The translations under genes and the position numbers were made by a program. From Deinococcus cellulosilyticus NBRC 106333 = KACC 11606 (GTDB lineage Bacteria; Deinococcota; Deinococci; Deinococcales; Deinococcaceae), in assembly GCF_007990775.1 (NCBI RefSeq), contig NZ_BJXB01000008.1, positions 1 through 64,000 of the forward strand: 64,000 nucleotides of DNA, written 5' to 3'. How positions within the stretch are numbered: the first letter of the stretch is position 1; every line of letters starts with the position of its first letter. The notes beneath the pieces are model-generated. The model saw only the letters and a list, made by a program, of their open reading frames with translations. It was not told the origin of the DNA and ran no database searches. This document shows, piece after piece, positions 39,704-47,377 of the stretch.

Positions 39704-40981
39704 TCAAACACCCACCTCCTCCCAAACCCTCCCTTCAATCTCCTCCCACTCAATGGCGGTCTGGCGTCCTGCGTCGAATTCCTCTTCCACCCAGCGGGCC
39801 AGGGCGAGCAGTCTGGGGTCGGTCTTGGAAAGTTCAATGCCGCGGTGCTGTTTGATCACGAAGATCAGGCCTGCCAGTCCGGATTCTTTGGTGATGGAGA
39901 CTTCCAGGGGCCTTCCGAGGAGTTTCGGGACATCAAAGGGGGCGTACATCCACCAGAATTTGTTGAGGCCGTCGGCGTGAATGCCTGCCCGGGTGCGGTG
40001 GGCGTCTTTGCCATACAGGGGGTATTTGGCGGGGATGCCCTGACCGAGGGTGTCGTACAGGTCCACCAGGGCATTGAGCGCCGTGAAGTCTGGCTTCTCC
40101 GGGAAATAACCCATCCCAATGAGGTGAAGCAGGATGCCTTCCAGTGGGGCATTTCCGGTGCGTTCTCCCTTGCCGAGCAGGGTGCCGTTGATGGCGGCGC
40201 ATCCGGCCTGAATGGCCGCCAGGGAATTGGCCACGGCCAGATGGGTGTCGTTGTGGGGGTGAAATTCCAGCTGCTCTGCCTGAATCCCCAGATGGCGAAT
40301 GCTTTTGATGATGGTGGGAACAGACCTCGGGGCGGCCACCATTTCCAGCGGAAGCCCAAGGCCCATGGTGTCACACACGCGGAATCTGGGCTGGATGCCG
40401 TAAGGATCTGCGAGTTTCTGGACCTGCTCAATGAAGGAGAGCATGAAGTTCAGGTCTGCGCGGGTGGCGTCTTCCAGGTGCAGTCTGGGGCGGATGCCTG
40501 CATCCAGCACCATTTCCACAGCTTCCAGGTAGGTGCTTGTGGCCTGTTCGCGGCCCCCAGGGGTGAATTTGTGGAAGGTGTGGTAATCGGAGATGGAGGC
40601 CAGCATGCCTGTTTCGCGGATGCCCAGAGCACGGATCAGGCCCACGTCTTTTTTGCTGGCCCGAATCCAGGTGGTGGGTTCGATGGGTGCTCCAGAGTGG
40701 TGCCTTTCCAGGGCACCCTGCAGCATCTTCAGGTCTGCGTCCCGGTAAACGAAGAATTCTGCCTGCCGGATGGCTCCGCTCTGGCCTGTGAACTGGCACA
40801 TGAGATCAAAAATCTGCAGGCCCTGCTCGGTGGTGAGCGGGAGGCCCCCTTGCTGTCCGTCCCGGTGGGTGGTTTCCGTGGTCCAGGTCTGGGTGGGGAG
40901 GGTGGTGGGCTTTTCGGTCCACACGTATTGCGGGAAGCTGTCCTGCGGGAAGCTTTCTGGGAAGTACTGGGCGGTGGTCAT
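39704..40981 (-). CDS. Alpha-isopropylmalate/homocitrate synthase-like enzyme
   Basis: The 425-residue HMGL-like TIM-barrel protein has RDGQQGG (40-46, the metal-binding DGxQ) and HPHNDTHLAVAN (metal His-x-His), as in 2-isopropylmalate, homocitrate and Re-citrate synthases that condense acetyl-CoA with a 2-oxoacid. It lacks a LeuA regulatory domain of full length. It is transcribed divergently from an HTH-citrate synthase homologue, so both may act on related CoA condensations. TTGACA-17-TAGTTT-6-ATG forms a fine leaderless promoter. The true substrate is unknown. Confidence 0.82.
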   Translation of the reverse strand: MTTAQYFPESFPQDSFPQYVWTEKPTTLPTQTWTTETTHRDGQQGGLPLTTEQGLQIFDLMCQFTGQSGAIRQAEFFVYRDADLKMLQGALERHHSGAPIEPTTWIRASKKDVGLIRALGIRETGMLASISDYHTFHKFTPGGREQATSTYLEAVEMVLDAGIRPRLHLEDATRADLNFMLSFIEQVQKLADPYGIQPRFRVCDTMGLGLPLEMVAAPRSVPTIIKSIRHLGIQAEQLEFHPHNDTHLAVANSLAAIQAGCAAINGTLLGKGERTGNAPLEGILLHLIGMGYFPEKPDFTALNALVDLYDTLGQGIPAKYPLYGKDAHRTRAGIHADGLNKFWWMYAPFDVPKLLGRPLEVSITKESGLAGLIFVIKQHRGIELSKTDPRLLALARWVEEEFDAGRQTAIEWEEIEGRVWEEVGV

Positions 40982-40987
40982 GTCTTC

Positions 40988-41016
40988 AAACTAGATCTCT
41001 TGATTGATGTTGTCAA
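40988..41016 (-). promoter_or_regulatory. Promoter of the HMGL-like gene with operator-like repeats
   Basis: TTGACA (41011-41016), 17-bp spacer, TAGTTT (40988-40993), 6 nt before the ATG. The -35 lies inside ATTGA-CAACA-TCAAT, an inverted repeat, and further ATTGAT/AATCAAT copies lie nearby. Confidence 0.75.
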
Positions 41017-41046
41017 TCTTGATTCAGCAATCAATATGTTCTGCAG

Positions 41047-41052
41047 TATACT
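41047..41052 (+). promoter_or_regulatory. -10 box of the HTH-citrate synthase gene, leaderless
   Basis: TATACT lies 6 nt before the ATG at 41059. Confidence 0.6.
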
Positions 41053-41058
41053 CAGACC

Positions 41059-42252
41059 ATGTCCAGCACCCTGACCGCAGAAGAGGCCGCCCAGCTTCTG
41101 GGCATCTCCAGAGCCACCCTGTACAGCTATGTCTCCAGGGGCATGATTCGCTCGGTGGACCAGTCCAGCAAGACCCGCGAAAAAAGGTACCTGCGGGAAG
41201 ACATCGACCAGCTCATCAGCCAGAAAGAGCAGCGCAAAAATCCAGGCGAGGTCGCCAAAACCGCCCTGCACTGGGGAAGCCCTGTGCTGGACACCAGCAT
41301 TTCCCTGATCGAGCAGGGACGCCTGTTCTACAGAGGTCAGGAAGCGACTGCGCTTGCCCGATCCAGAACCTTTGAGGAGGTGGCCTCCTTCCTGTGGACC
41401 GGGGATTTCCATGCCTTCCCGGAAGCCAGCATGCCAGAGCTTCCAGATGCCCTGCTCTTCCAGATGCAGCCCCTGCCTCTGATGGGCCGTTACCAGTGCG
41501 TCCTGGCGCATGCCCAGTCCATGGACCTGTCTGCCCTGAACCTGAAACCGTCCAGCCTGCTCAGAACAGGTCGAAAAATCCTCTCGGTGCTCACCTGGGC
41601 GACCACTGGAAGCCGTGCGAAGACAGCCATTGCGGAACAGCTCAGCCTGCACTGGACAGGAAACACACAGGCCACCACCCTGATCGATCAGGGCCTGATC
41701 CTGTGTGCAGAACACGAACTGAACATCTCCGCTTTCACCGTGCGCTGTGCGGTTTCTGCCGAGGTGGATCTTTACGCCGCCATCATCACGGGCCTGTCGT
41801 CTCTGCAGGGACGCAAACACGGGGGGATGGTCCCCAGGGTGGACCGTCTGTTGCAGGACAGTCTGCAAGATGGGGTCAAAACAGCCCTACAGAATCTTTT
41901 TACCCGTGGAGAACGGACACCTGGATTCTCACAACCCCTGTATCCGCAGGGCGACCCCAGAGGCAAATTCCTGTTGAATGAGCTCAGAAACCTGCCTCTC
42001 GATCCTGCCCTGAGGAGGGTCATGGATGACCTCATCCCTTTCATGGCAGAGGAGTTCGATGAGCATCCCACCATTGACTGGGCACTGGCCGTACTGGCAA
42101 GACATCTGGGGCATCCGGTGCAGGCAGGACTGGCCCTGTTTGCCCTTGGACGCACCGCAGGCTGGATTGCACACGCGCTGGAACAATACCAGGACCCCAG
42201 ACTGATCCGTCCGAGGGCCAGTTATGTGGGGCCACAACCTCAACTGGATTGA
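41059..42252 (+). CDS. Citrate synthase family protein with N-terminal MerR-like helix-turn-helix
   Basis: Residues 1-55 form a MerR/excisionase-type HTH (LTAEEAAQLLGISRATLYSYVSRG). The rest is a citrate synthase fold with CAEHELNISAFTVR and LQGRKHGGMV carrying two conserved histidines and HPTIDWAL the likely acid. It may be a DNA-binding sensor, an active citrate or methylcitrate synthase, or both. Start six bases after TATACT. The last 13 bp overlap the end of the convergent Dus gene. Confidence 0.85.
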   Translation: MSSTLTAEEAAQLLGISRATLYSYVSRGMIRSVDQSSKTREKRYLREDIDQLISQKEQRKNPGEVAKTALHWGSPVLDTSISLIEQGRLFYRGQEATALARSRTFEEVASFLWTGDFHAFPEASMPELPDALLFQMQPLPLMGRYQCVLAHAQSMDLSALNLKPSSLLRTGRKILSVLTWATTGSRAKTAIAEQLSLHWTGNTQATTLIDQGLILCAEHELNISAFTVRCAVSAEVDLYAAIITGLSSLQGRKHGGMVPRVDRLLQDSLQDGVKTALQNLFTRGERTPGFSQPLYPQGDPRGKFLLNELRNLPLDPALRRVMDDLIPFMAEEFDEHPTIDWALAVLARHLGHPVQAGLALFALGRTAGWIAHALEQYQDPRLIRPRASYVGPQPQLD

Positions 42253-43280
42253 TCGATTTGGGCAAACAGTGGGGCCAGAACGGTCCTGACCTCCTGCACA
42301 GTGCTGACCTGCTGCAGGTCTTTTTTCAGCTCTGGATGATGGGGGAAATACTGCCAGAGTACCTTGCGAAGTTGCCGGATGCCTGAGTGTTCACCGTACC
42401 ATTCCACATTGAGTTCCGCGTGCTCCAGGGCCAGCATGATGCGTTGCTGCAAATCAGGTTCGCTGTTGCCCTGAACCATGGAGAAGATCCAGGGGTTTCC
42501 CACAGCCCCTCTGCCGATCATCACGCCAGCAACCCCGAGTTGCATGCGCTCATGGAAGTCCTGCACGCTCCTGACATCTCCAGAGCCAATCACCGGGATG
42601 GAGAGGGTGCGGGCCACCTCTCCCACAGTTTCCCAGTCGGCGTGGCCTTCATAACGCTGGGCACTGGTGCGGCCATGCACGGTGATCAGGTCTGCCCCTG
42701 CTTCCTGCAGACCCAGAGCAATCTCAAGGGCCTGGTTGCTGTCCCAGCCAATGCGCATCTTGGCACTGATCGGCAGTGTGGTGGATTTTTTCATGGCAGA
42801 AACCAGTGAGAAGGCCACTTCCGGGGTCTGGAGCAGGCAGGCCCCTCCCCTGCCTTTCATTTTGGGAACCGGACAGCCCATGTTCAGGTCGATGGCTGCT
42901 GGTCTGCACTCCTGTTCCATCCTGAAAGTGGCTGCAGCAAGCACCTCCGGGTCTGCACCGAACAGTTGCAGCACCAGGTCCTCTTCTCCAGGGTAGGGCA
43001 TGCCCAGTTCCAGGGTGCGGCTTCCCCCTTCCAGAACGCCCTGGGCACTCATCATTTCACTGACGGTCCAGGCTGCCCCGCAAGACCTTGCAAGTTTTCG
43101 GAAAGGGGCGTCCGTGTATCCTGCCATTGGAGCAAGCATGCCCTGGGCGAACTTCAGACGGTCTGCATAAAAATGCAGGTTTCTGGAAGTTTTTGTTGTC
43201 GTGTCTGGTTGTGGCTGCACCGCCGTCATCTGAACCAGCATGCCACAGACAGGTGAGTCCGTGTTGTGAAAAACCGCCAT
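42240..43280 (-). CDS. tRNA-dihydrouridine synthase (DusB-like)
   Basis: The flavoenzyme reduces uridine in tRNA D-loops. Motifs are MLAPMAGYTDAPFRKL, the active-site region DLNMGCPVPK, KMRIGWD, VHGRT and IGRGAVGNPW. The N-terminus before FAQGM is uncertain: ATGs at 43280, 43241 and 43229 are all possible and none has a clear ribosome binding site. Length up to 346 residues is normal. A second Dus gene lies at 48517-49548. Confidence 0.9.
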   Translation of the reverse strand: MAVFHNTDSPVCGMLVQMTAVQPQPDTTTKTSRNLHFYADRLKFAQGMLAPMAGYTDAPFRKLARSCGAAWTVSEMMSAQGVLEGGSRTLELGMPYPGEEDLVLQLFGADPEVLAAATFRMEQECRPAAIDLNMGCPVPKMKGRGGACLLQTPEVAFSLVSAMKKSTTLPISAKMRIGWDSNQALEIALGLQEAGADLITVHGRTSAQRYEGHADWETVGEVARTLSIPVIGSGDVRSVQDFHERMQLGVAGVMIGRGAVGNPWIFSMVQGNSEPDLQQRIMLALEHAELNVEWYGEHSGIRQLRKVLWQYFPHHPELKKDLQQVSTVQEVRTVLAPLFAQIDQSS

Positions 43281-43362
43281 CTGTCTGCAGCACGCAGAAA
43301 ATGAAATTTCTTCTCCTGCTGCAAGGCGGTCTGAACCCTGTTCAGCTTAAGCAAGCGGGAAC

Positions 43363-43380
43363 GACCATGAACAAATGGTC
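43363..43380 (+). promoter_or_regulatory. Inverted repeat before the GNAT-argB pair
   Basis: GACCAT-GAACAA-ATGGTC is a perfect 6-bp inverted repeat just before TATACT (43382-43387), a possible -10. Operator function is inferred. Confidence 0.45.
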
Positions 43381-43409
43381 ATATACTGTAGATGCGGTAG
43401 GAGGTCCAT

Positions 43410-43883
43410 GTGCTGACATTTAGAGAAGTCACTCCCCAGGACGCAGAGCGTGTCCATCAACTGTATCTGGCTTCTCCGCATTACTTTGGTCTGATCGGAA
43501 CCCACATCCCCAACCTCACCGAGGTCGAGCGTGAAGTGTATCTGGCGACCCTGGACCCCAGAAGAACCCTTGTCTTTTTATGCAATGGCGAAGAAGAACT
43601 GGGTTACCTGGATTACAAAATGGATTACCCGCAGGCAGGAGATGTCACCATCAACCTGCTGCTGCTCACCGAACGCAACCAGAGCAAAGGTTACGGGCGT
43701 GCCGCCGTGCGGACCCTGGAAGCCCAGCTCAAAAACACCAACCGGGTGAAACGCATCCTGGCAAGCGTGTATGGCCAGAACCCCCAGGCCGTGCGCTTCT
43801 GGGAAAACCTCGGCTATTCTTTTGCCATCGACGCCCGCCCGATCATGGAATGGTACGCCAAACCGCTGGAGGTCACGGCTTAA
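43410..43883 (+). CDS. GNAT-family N-acetyltransferase upstream of argB
   Basis: The 157-residue GNAT shows INLLLLTERNQSKGYGRAA (acetyl-CoA loop) and VYGQNPQAVRFWENLGY. Start is the GTG at 43410, five bases after AGGAGG. The stop is immediately followed by the argB ATG, so the two form an operon. Because ArgB needs N-acetylglutamate, this acetyltransferase could take part in arginine synthesis, but that is inference; general GNATs look alike. Confidence 0.85.
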   Translation: MLTFREVTPQDAERVHQLYLASPHYFGLIGTHIPNLTEVEREVYLATLDPRRTLVFLCNGEEELGYLDYKMDYPQAGDVTINLLLLTERNQSKGYGRAAVRTLEAQLKNTNRVKRILASVYGQNPQAVRFWENLGYSFAIDARPIMEWYAKPLEVTA

Positions 43884-44636
43884 ATGATTGTCATCAAGTA
43901 CGGCGGAAACGCCATGAAATCCCTCGAACTGCGCAGGGCCATCACCGCAGAAATTGCATCGCTCAGAGGGCAAGAAGATGTGGTGATCGTACACGGGGGC
44001 GGTCCGGTCATTGAACAGAACCTCAAAGCCCGCAACATCCCCAGTGAATTCAAACGGGGCCTCAGGGTCACCACCCCGGAGGTCATGGATGTCACCGAGC
44101 AGGCCCTGACCCGGCTCTCCAAGGAACTCGCCCAGGACCTTGGAAACGCCATCGGCCTGAGCGGGCGGGACATGAAACTCCTCGTCGGGAACACCGTTGC
44201 AGAGGACCTCGGGCGGGTGGGCCTGATTCACACCGTCAACACCGAACTGCTGCACAAGCTGGCTGGCATTGGCATCACCCCGGTGATTGCATGCGTGGGC
44301 ACCGATGAAAATGGGGATGCCCTGAATGTGAATGCAGACTGGGCCGCAGGTGCGGTGGCCGGTGCCCTGAACGCCCCCATCCTGTACCTGACCGATGTCG
44401 ACGGCGTATACACCAACTACCCCGACCCTGAAAGCCTTGCCCCGCAACTCACCCGCGCCGACATCGAAAAGGGCATTCAGGACGGCTGGATTGCAGGGGG
44501 CATGATTCCCAAAGTGGAAGCCGCTTTGCACGCTCTGGACAAAGGTGCACCCAGTGCCACCATCGGTTCTGGCATGCGGTCCGGGGTGCTCAGGGAGATG
44601 GTCGGTGGGGCCAGAGGGACGCGGATTGTTCCCTGA
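43884..44636 (+). CDS. argB: Acetylglutamate kinase
   Basis: Phosphorylates N-acetylglutamate in arginine synthesis. The 250-residue amino-acid-kinase fold has the N-terminal KYGGNAM loop, VHGGGPVIEQNL, RVTTPEVMDV and the C-terminal GGMIPKVEAA segment, matching ArgB rather than the LysZ paralogue of the lysine pathway. It starts directly after the GNAT stop. Confidence 0.95.
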   Translation: MIVIKYGGNAMKSLELRRAITAEIASLRGQEDVVIVHGGGPVIEQNLKARNIPSEFKRGLRVTTPEVMDVTEQALTRLSKELAQDLGNAIGLSGRDMKLLVGNTVAEDLGRVGLIHTVNTELLHKLAGIGITPVIACVGTDENGDALNVNADWAAGAVAGALNAPILYLTDVDGVYTNYPDPESLAPQLTRADIEKGIQDGWIAGGMIPKVEAALHALDKGAPSATIGSGMRSGVLREMVGGARGTRIVP

Positions 44637-44643
44637 CATGTAG

Positions 44644-44797
44644 GAGCCGAGAGCATCGTGCTACATGGCAGTGAGATTGTCCAGAAGCAAGCCAATCATG
44701 CTGTTGCAGCTTACGATGGATGCGCTGCAGCACATCCATCCACCTTGAAGCAAAAGTCAGAGCCTTTCTGACCTGCCCTCGGCTCTCAGCCCTCGGC
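44644..44797. repeat. Heptad inverted-repeat element, GCCGAGA type (B5)
   Basis: Left arm 44644-44654 (one full unit), inverted right arm 44775-44797. It starts 7 bp after the argB stop codon and occupies the first part of the 277-bp gap before tRNA-Gln. Confidence 0.72.
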
Positions 44798-44854
44798 AAT
44801 TTGCGCCGTCCTGCCCAGACCTTGCAATGGCACTGCATGGTGAAACCCAGGGGC

Positions 44855-44883
44855 TTGACGGATCTGGAAACTCACGATATACT
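44855..44883 (+). promoter_or_regulatory. tRNA-Gln promoter
   Basis: TTGACG (44855-44860), 17-bp spacer, TATACT (44878-44883), 30 bp before the tRNA. Confidence 0.88.
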
Positions 44884-44913
44884 TCTACGCGTCCTGTGGG
44901 CACTCTTCTGTAC

Positions 44914-44987
44914 TGGGGTATCGTCTAACGGCAGGACAACGGTCTTTGGAACCGTCGGTCATGGTTCGAATCCATGTACCCCAGCCA
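44914..44987 (+). tRNA. tRNA-Gln (anticodon TTG)
   Basis: Cloverleaf: acceptor TGGGGTA/TACCCCA, anticodon stem ACGGT/ACCGT with loop CTTTGGA giving anticodon TTG, T-arm with TTCGAATCC, discriminator G and encoded CCA (44985-44987). Confidence 0.96.
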
Positions 44988-44992
44988 ACACA

Positions 44993-45015
44993 CCAGCCTG
45001 AAAAGGCTGGTTTTT
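44993..45015 (+). terminator. tRNA-Gln terminator
   Basis: CCAGCC/GGCTGG stem with TGAAAA loop followed by five T residues. Confidence 0.88.
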
Positions 45016-45113
45016 CTTTGTACGCCAAGCGGCTTAAGCCAGACCACAGAGGGCAGAATGTCCTGCACCTTCTACACTGAAGGGGCGTACAGCACTTGAC
45101 CTTCCTCCTTAAG

Positions 45114-45144
45114 AACCGCAGCCTTGAGCAAGCTGCGGCTATTT
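45114..45144 (+). terminator. Orphan terminator-like hairpin
   Basis: CCGCAGC/GCTGCGG stem with CTTGAGCAA loop followed by CTATTTTTT, about 100 bp after the tRNA terminator. No gene ends here, so a short RNA or a back-up terminator is possible. The rest of 45016-45218 shows nothing clear. Confidence 0.55.
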
Positions 45145-45218
45145 TTTGATGACCAGATCTCTGACTGGGCATTCCAACTCAAACTTCCCAGCATTGGCTT
45201 TCCCTCCACGACCTTTTT

Positions 45219-45248
45219 CTGACGGCTGAAAGCTGATGGCTGATGGCT
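45219..45248. repeat. Solo heptad array, GCTGACG type (A3)
   Basis: CTGACGGCTGAAAGCTGATG and one more unit. Only the right-type arm is present; no inverted partner is found to its left. It lies 3 bp from the stop codon of the Lrp gene. Confidence 0.65.
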
Positions 45249-45251
45249 CTT

Positions 45252-45686
45252 TCACCACATGTTCTGGTGCATCAGGGTGGAAAACACCAGGGTGGTCTCG
45301 GTGGTTCCGAAGGTGCTGAGTTCCTGCACCAGTTTTTCGAGGTCCTCGATGGAACGGGCCTGCACGTCCAGCATCAGGGAGACCTGACCCAGCACGTGGT
45401 AGACCTCACGCACCTCCTTCTTGTTCTGCGCCCACTCCTGCACGGCCCGGTACCTGGATGCCGGACAGGTCAGGTGAATGAAGGCCTTGAGGGTGTACCC
45501 GAGTTTCTGCGGGTTGAGGGTGGCGGTGTACCGTTCGATGATGCCTGCATCTTCCAGTTTGCGAATCCGCTCAGCGACACTCGGGGCGGTGAGGCCCACT
45601 TCCCGGGCGATCTGGGCATGGGTCAGGCGGGCATTCTGTTGCAGCAGGGTCAGAATGCGCCCATTGGTTTCATCGAGCAAGGTCAT
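45252..45686 (-). CDS. Lrp/AsnC-family transcriptional regulator
   Basis: The 144-residue protein has the N-terminal HTH (LQQNARLTHAQIAREVGLTAPSVAERIRKLEDAG region) and the C-terminal RAM amino-acid-sensing domain. TAAAAT six bases before the ATG indicates a leaderless transcript. It is divergent from a LysE-family exporter, which it probably regulates in response to an amino acid. Confidence 0.93.
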   Translation of the reverse strand: MTLLDETNGRILTLLQQNARLTHAQIAREVGLTAPSVAERIRKLEDAGIIERYTATLNPQKLGYTLKAFIHLTCPASRYRAVQEWAQNKKEVREVYHVLGQVSLMLDVQARSIEDLEKLVQELSTFGTTETTLVFSTLMHQNMW

Positions 45687-45692
45687 GGGGTC

Positions 45693-45698
45693 ATTTTA
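45693..45698 (-). promoter_or_regulatory. -10 box of the Lrp gene, leaderless
   Basis: TAAAAT lies 6 nt before the ATG at 45686. Confidence 0.6.
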
Positions 45699-45778
45699 AC
45701 TTCAGATCAAAGAGAAATCAGGCTTTCTGCCTTGGATTGTTTCTGTTGCGAAACAGGCTTTTTCTGCACACTGGAGGC

Positions 45779-46372
45779 ATGGTCTTGTTTTCCGGTCTGC
45801 TGGTGGGATTTGCCATTGCCATGCCCGTGGGTGCGATTGGAACCCTGTGCTTCACCCGCACCCTGAGCCAGGGATTCTGGGTGGGGTTTCTCTCGGGTCT
45901 GGGGGCCGCGACTGCCGATGCCCTGTATGGTGCTCTGGTGGCTTATGGGGGCAGTTTGCTGGGAAGCTTTGTTTCCCAGTGGGAGCTTCCTCTGAAGGTG
46001 GTGGGTTCCCTGTTTCTGGTTTACCTGGCCGCAACCACCTGGTCTTCTCCCCTGCCCAGAGAAAACCTGCGGCTGCAAGGGGCTTATTTCAGCACCCTGC
46101 TTCTGACCCTCAGCAACCCCTCCACCCTTCTGTCTTTTGCAGCGGTTCTCACAGCGCAGGGACTCACCGGGAAAAGCAGCACAGCCCTGCTTTTTGTGCT
46201 CGGATGTTTCCTGGGCTCTGCCCTGTGGTGGCTGATTCTGGCAACCCTCGGGCACCTGCTCAGCCACCGGATGAAACCCGCACACCTCCACATCACCCGC
46301 AAGATCTCAGGGGTGATGCTGCTTGGATTCGCAGCCGTGGGATTGTCTTCGGCTGCTGGGTTGCTCTCTTGA
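45779..46372 (+). CDS. LysE/RhtB-family amino acid exporter
   Basis: The 197-residue protein has six transmembrane helices and the family start GFAIAMPVGAIGTLCFTRTLSQGFWVGFLSGLGAATAD region, typical of LysE/RhtB translocators exporting amino acids. The ATG at 45779 is preferred; GGAGG is too close to it for normal use and CACACT six bases upstream may act as -10. Divergent Lrp-type regulator supports the role. Confidence 0.87.
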   Translation: MVLFSGLLVGFAIAMPVGAIGTLCFTRTLSQGFWVGFLSGLGAATADALYGALVAYGGSLLGSFVSQWELPLKVVGSLFLVYLAATTWSSPLPRENLRLQGAYFSTLLLTLSNPSTLLSFAAVLTAQGLTGKSSTALLFVLGCFLGSALWWLILATLGHLLSHRMKPAHLHITRKISGVMLLGFAAVGLSSAAGLLS

Positions 46373-46554
46373 AATTCTGTTCGAGGTGCGAGAGGGAAAA
46401 GCTTTTTGAGTCGCTTCACACCGGGTGCTTGCTCAGCAAAAAGCACTGCACTCCTTTTGCGAACATCAACAGCTGTGCAGCGTTTCAGGGTCTACGCCGG
46501 GTGGCTTAAAGGTCGCTCCTCCAAAAGACGCATGTGGCTTTTGAGGTGCAGCAC

Positions 46555-46560
46555 TAAACT
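46555..46560 (+). promoter_or_regulatory. Possible -10 box for a small RNA
   Basis: TAAACT lies about 7 bp before the likely 5-prime end of the candidate RNA. No good -35 is seen. Confidence 0.3.
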
Positions 46561-46566
46561 GAATGC

Positions 46567-46643
46567 ATCTCCGGAAAAACAAATTTCTGAAGGAGGTGCA
46601 AACAACCGTTTTTCCGGCCCGCTCCCCTCCGGGGGAGTTTTTT
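46567..46643 (+). ncRNA. Candidate small RNA with Shine-Dalgarno-like loop
   Basis: About 77 nt: a perfect 10-bp stem CCGGAAAAAC (46571-46580) with GTTTTTCCGG (46608-46617) encloses a 27-nt loop containing AAGGAGG (46590-46596), and is followed by a strong terminator (46622-46643). No start codon follows the AAGGAGG at usable spacing, so it is not simply a gene start. The rest of the gap 46373-46702 shows no gene. Confidence 0.4.
46622..46643 (+). terminator. Strong intrinsic terminator before the HAD gene
   Basis: CTCCCC/GGGGAG stem followed by six T residues, 60 bp before the HAD start. Confidence 0.85.
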
Positions 46644-46702
46644 GTTGGGCTTGATTACACCACATGAACCCATGCAGCACGGAATCTGTCACAATGCTGT
46701 AA

Positions 46703-47377
46703 ATGATCAAAGCAGTTGTATTTAATCTGGATGGCACCCTGCTGGACCAGCACAGCACGGTCGAGCAGTTTTTGTCTGGCCATCTGGTGCGGATGGGCAT
46801 TCCAGAAGCATTGAAAAGCGCCTATATGGATTTGTTTTATCAATGGAATCAGGCAGGAGACCCCCCACATGCACAGTTGTTTGAAATCCTGCAACAGAAA
46901 TTTCTCCCCCAGCGGGATGCAGAGGTGCTCCGCGAGGACTTCGCACGTTACGCCTGGCAAACCCCGGTCCTGTACCCGGGCACCTACACCACGTTGCTGG
47001 AGTTGCGCTCGATGGGTCTGAAACTGGGCCTGATCACCAACGGGACCCATTTCAGCCAGAGGGCCAAGATCGCCTTTTCAAGGCTGGCAGAGTACATCGA
47101 TGTGATCCTGATCTCTGAAAAAGAACAGTTGCGCAAGCCCGACCCAGAGATTTTCCAGCGTGCTCTGAAGCGTCTGGGTGTGGAGGCCCGCCAGTGTGCT
47201 TTTGTTGGCGATGACCCTCTGGAAGACATCACGGGGGCAGCCCAGGTGGGCATGAAAACAGCGTGGGTGCACCACGGTCGCCTGTGGGAGATCAGCGAAG
47301 TGCAGCCCGACTGGATGCTGGGCTCTGTCCCTGAACTCATCCGGGTGCTGTCCAGAAGGCAGCCCCTGAAAATCTGA
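46703..47377 (+). CDS. HAD-superfamily protein with Asn at the nucleophile position
   Basis: The 224-residue protein has a HAD Rossmann core with a cap domain of C1 type: motif I VVFNLDGTLLD (5-15), motif II LITNGT, Lys in RKPDPEIF and motif IV FVGDDPLEDI. Motif I normally reads DxD; here the first Asp is Asn8, which should block the phospho-aspartate step. It may be inactive, regulatory, or use other chemistry. CACAAT lies seven bases before the ATG. Its stop abuts the stop of the convergent permease. Confidence 0.86.
   Translation: MIKAVVFNLDGTLLDQHSTVEQFLSGHLVRMGIPEALKSAYMDLFYQWNQAGDPPHAQLFEILQQKFLPQRDAEVLREDFARYAWQTPVLYPGTYTTLLELRSMGLKLGLITNGTHFSQRAKIAFSRLAEYIDVILISEKEQLRKPDPEIFQRALKRLGVEARQCAFVGDDPLEDITGAAQVGMKTAWVHHGRLWEISEVQPDWMLGSVPELIRVLSRRQPLKI

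Noticed and set aside
39584..41074. 496-codon open frame on the plus strand
   Set aside because: It lies antisense to the HMGL-like synthase, whose motifs and leaderless promoter are convincing; the frame has no recognisable domain.
46588..46600. Gene start with strong AAGGAGG
   Set aside because: No ATG, GTG or TTG at usable distance begins an open frame; read instead as the loop of a candidate RNA.
46406..46654. 82-codon open frame in the gap before the HAD gene
   Set aside because: It runs through the terminator and has no ribosome binding site or family resemblance.
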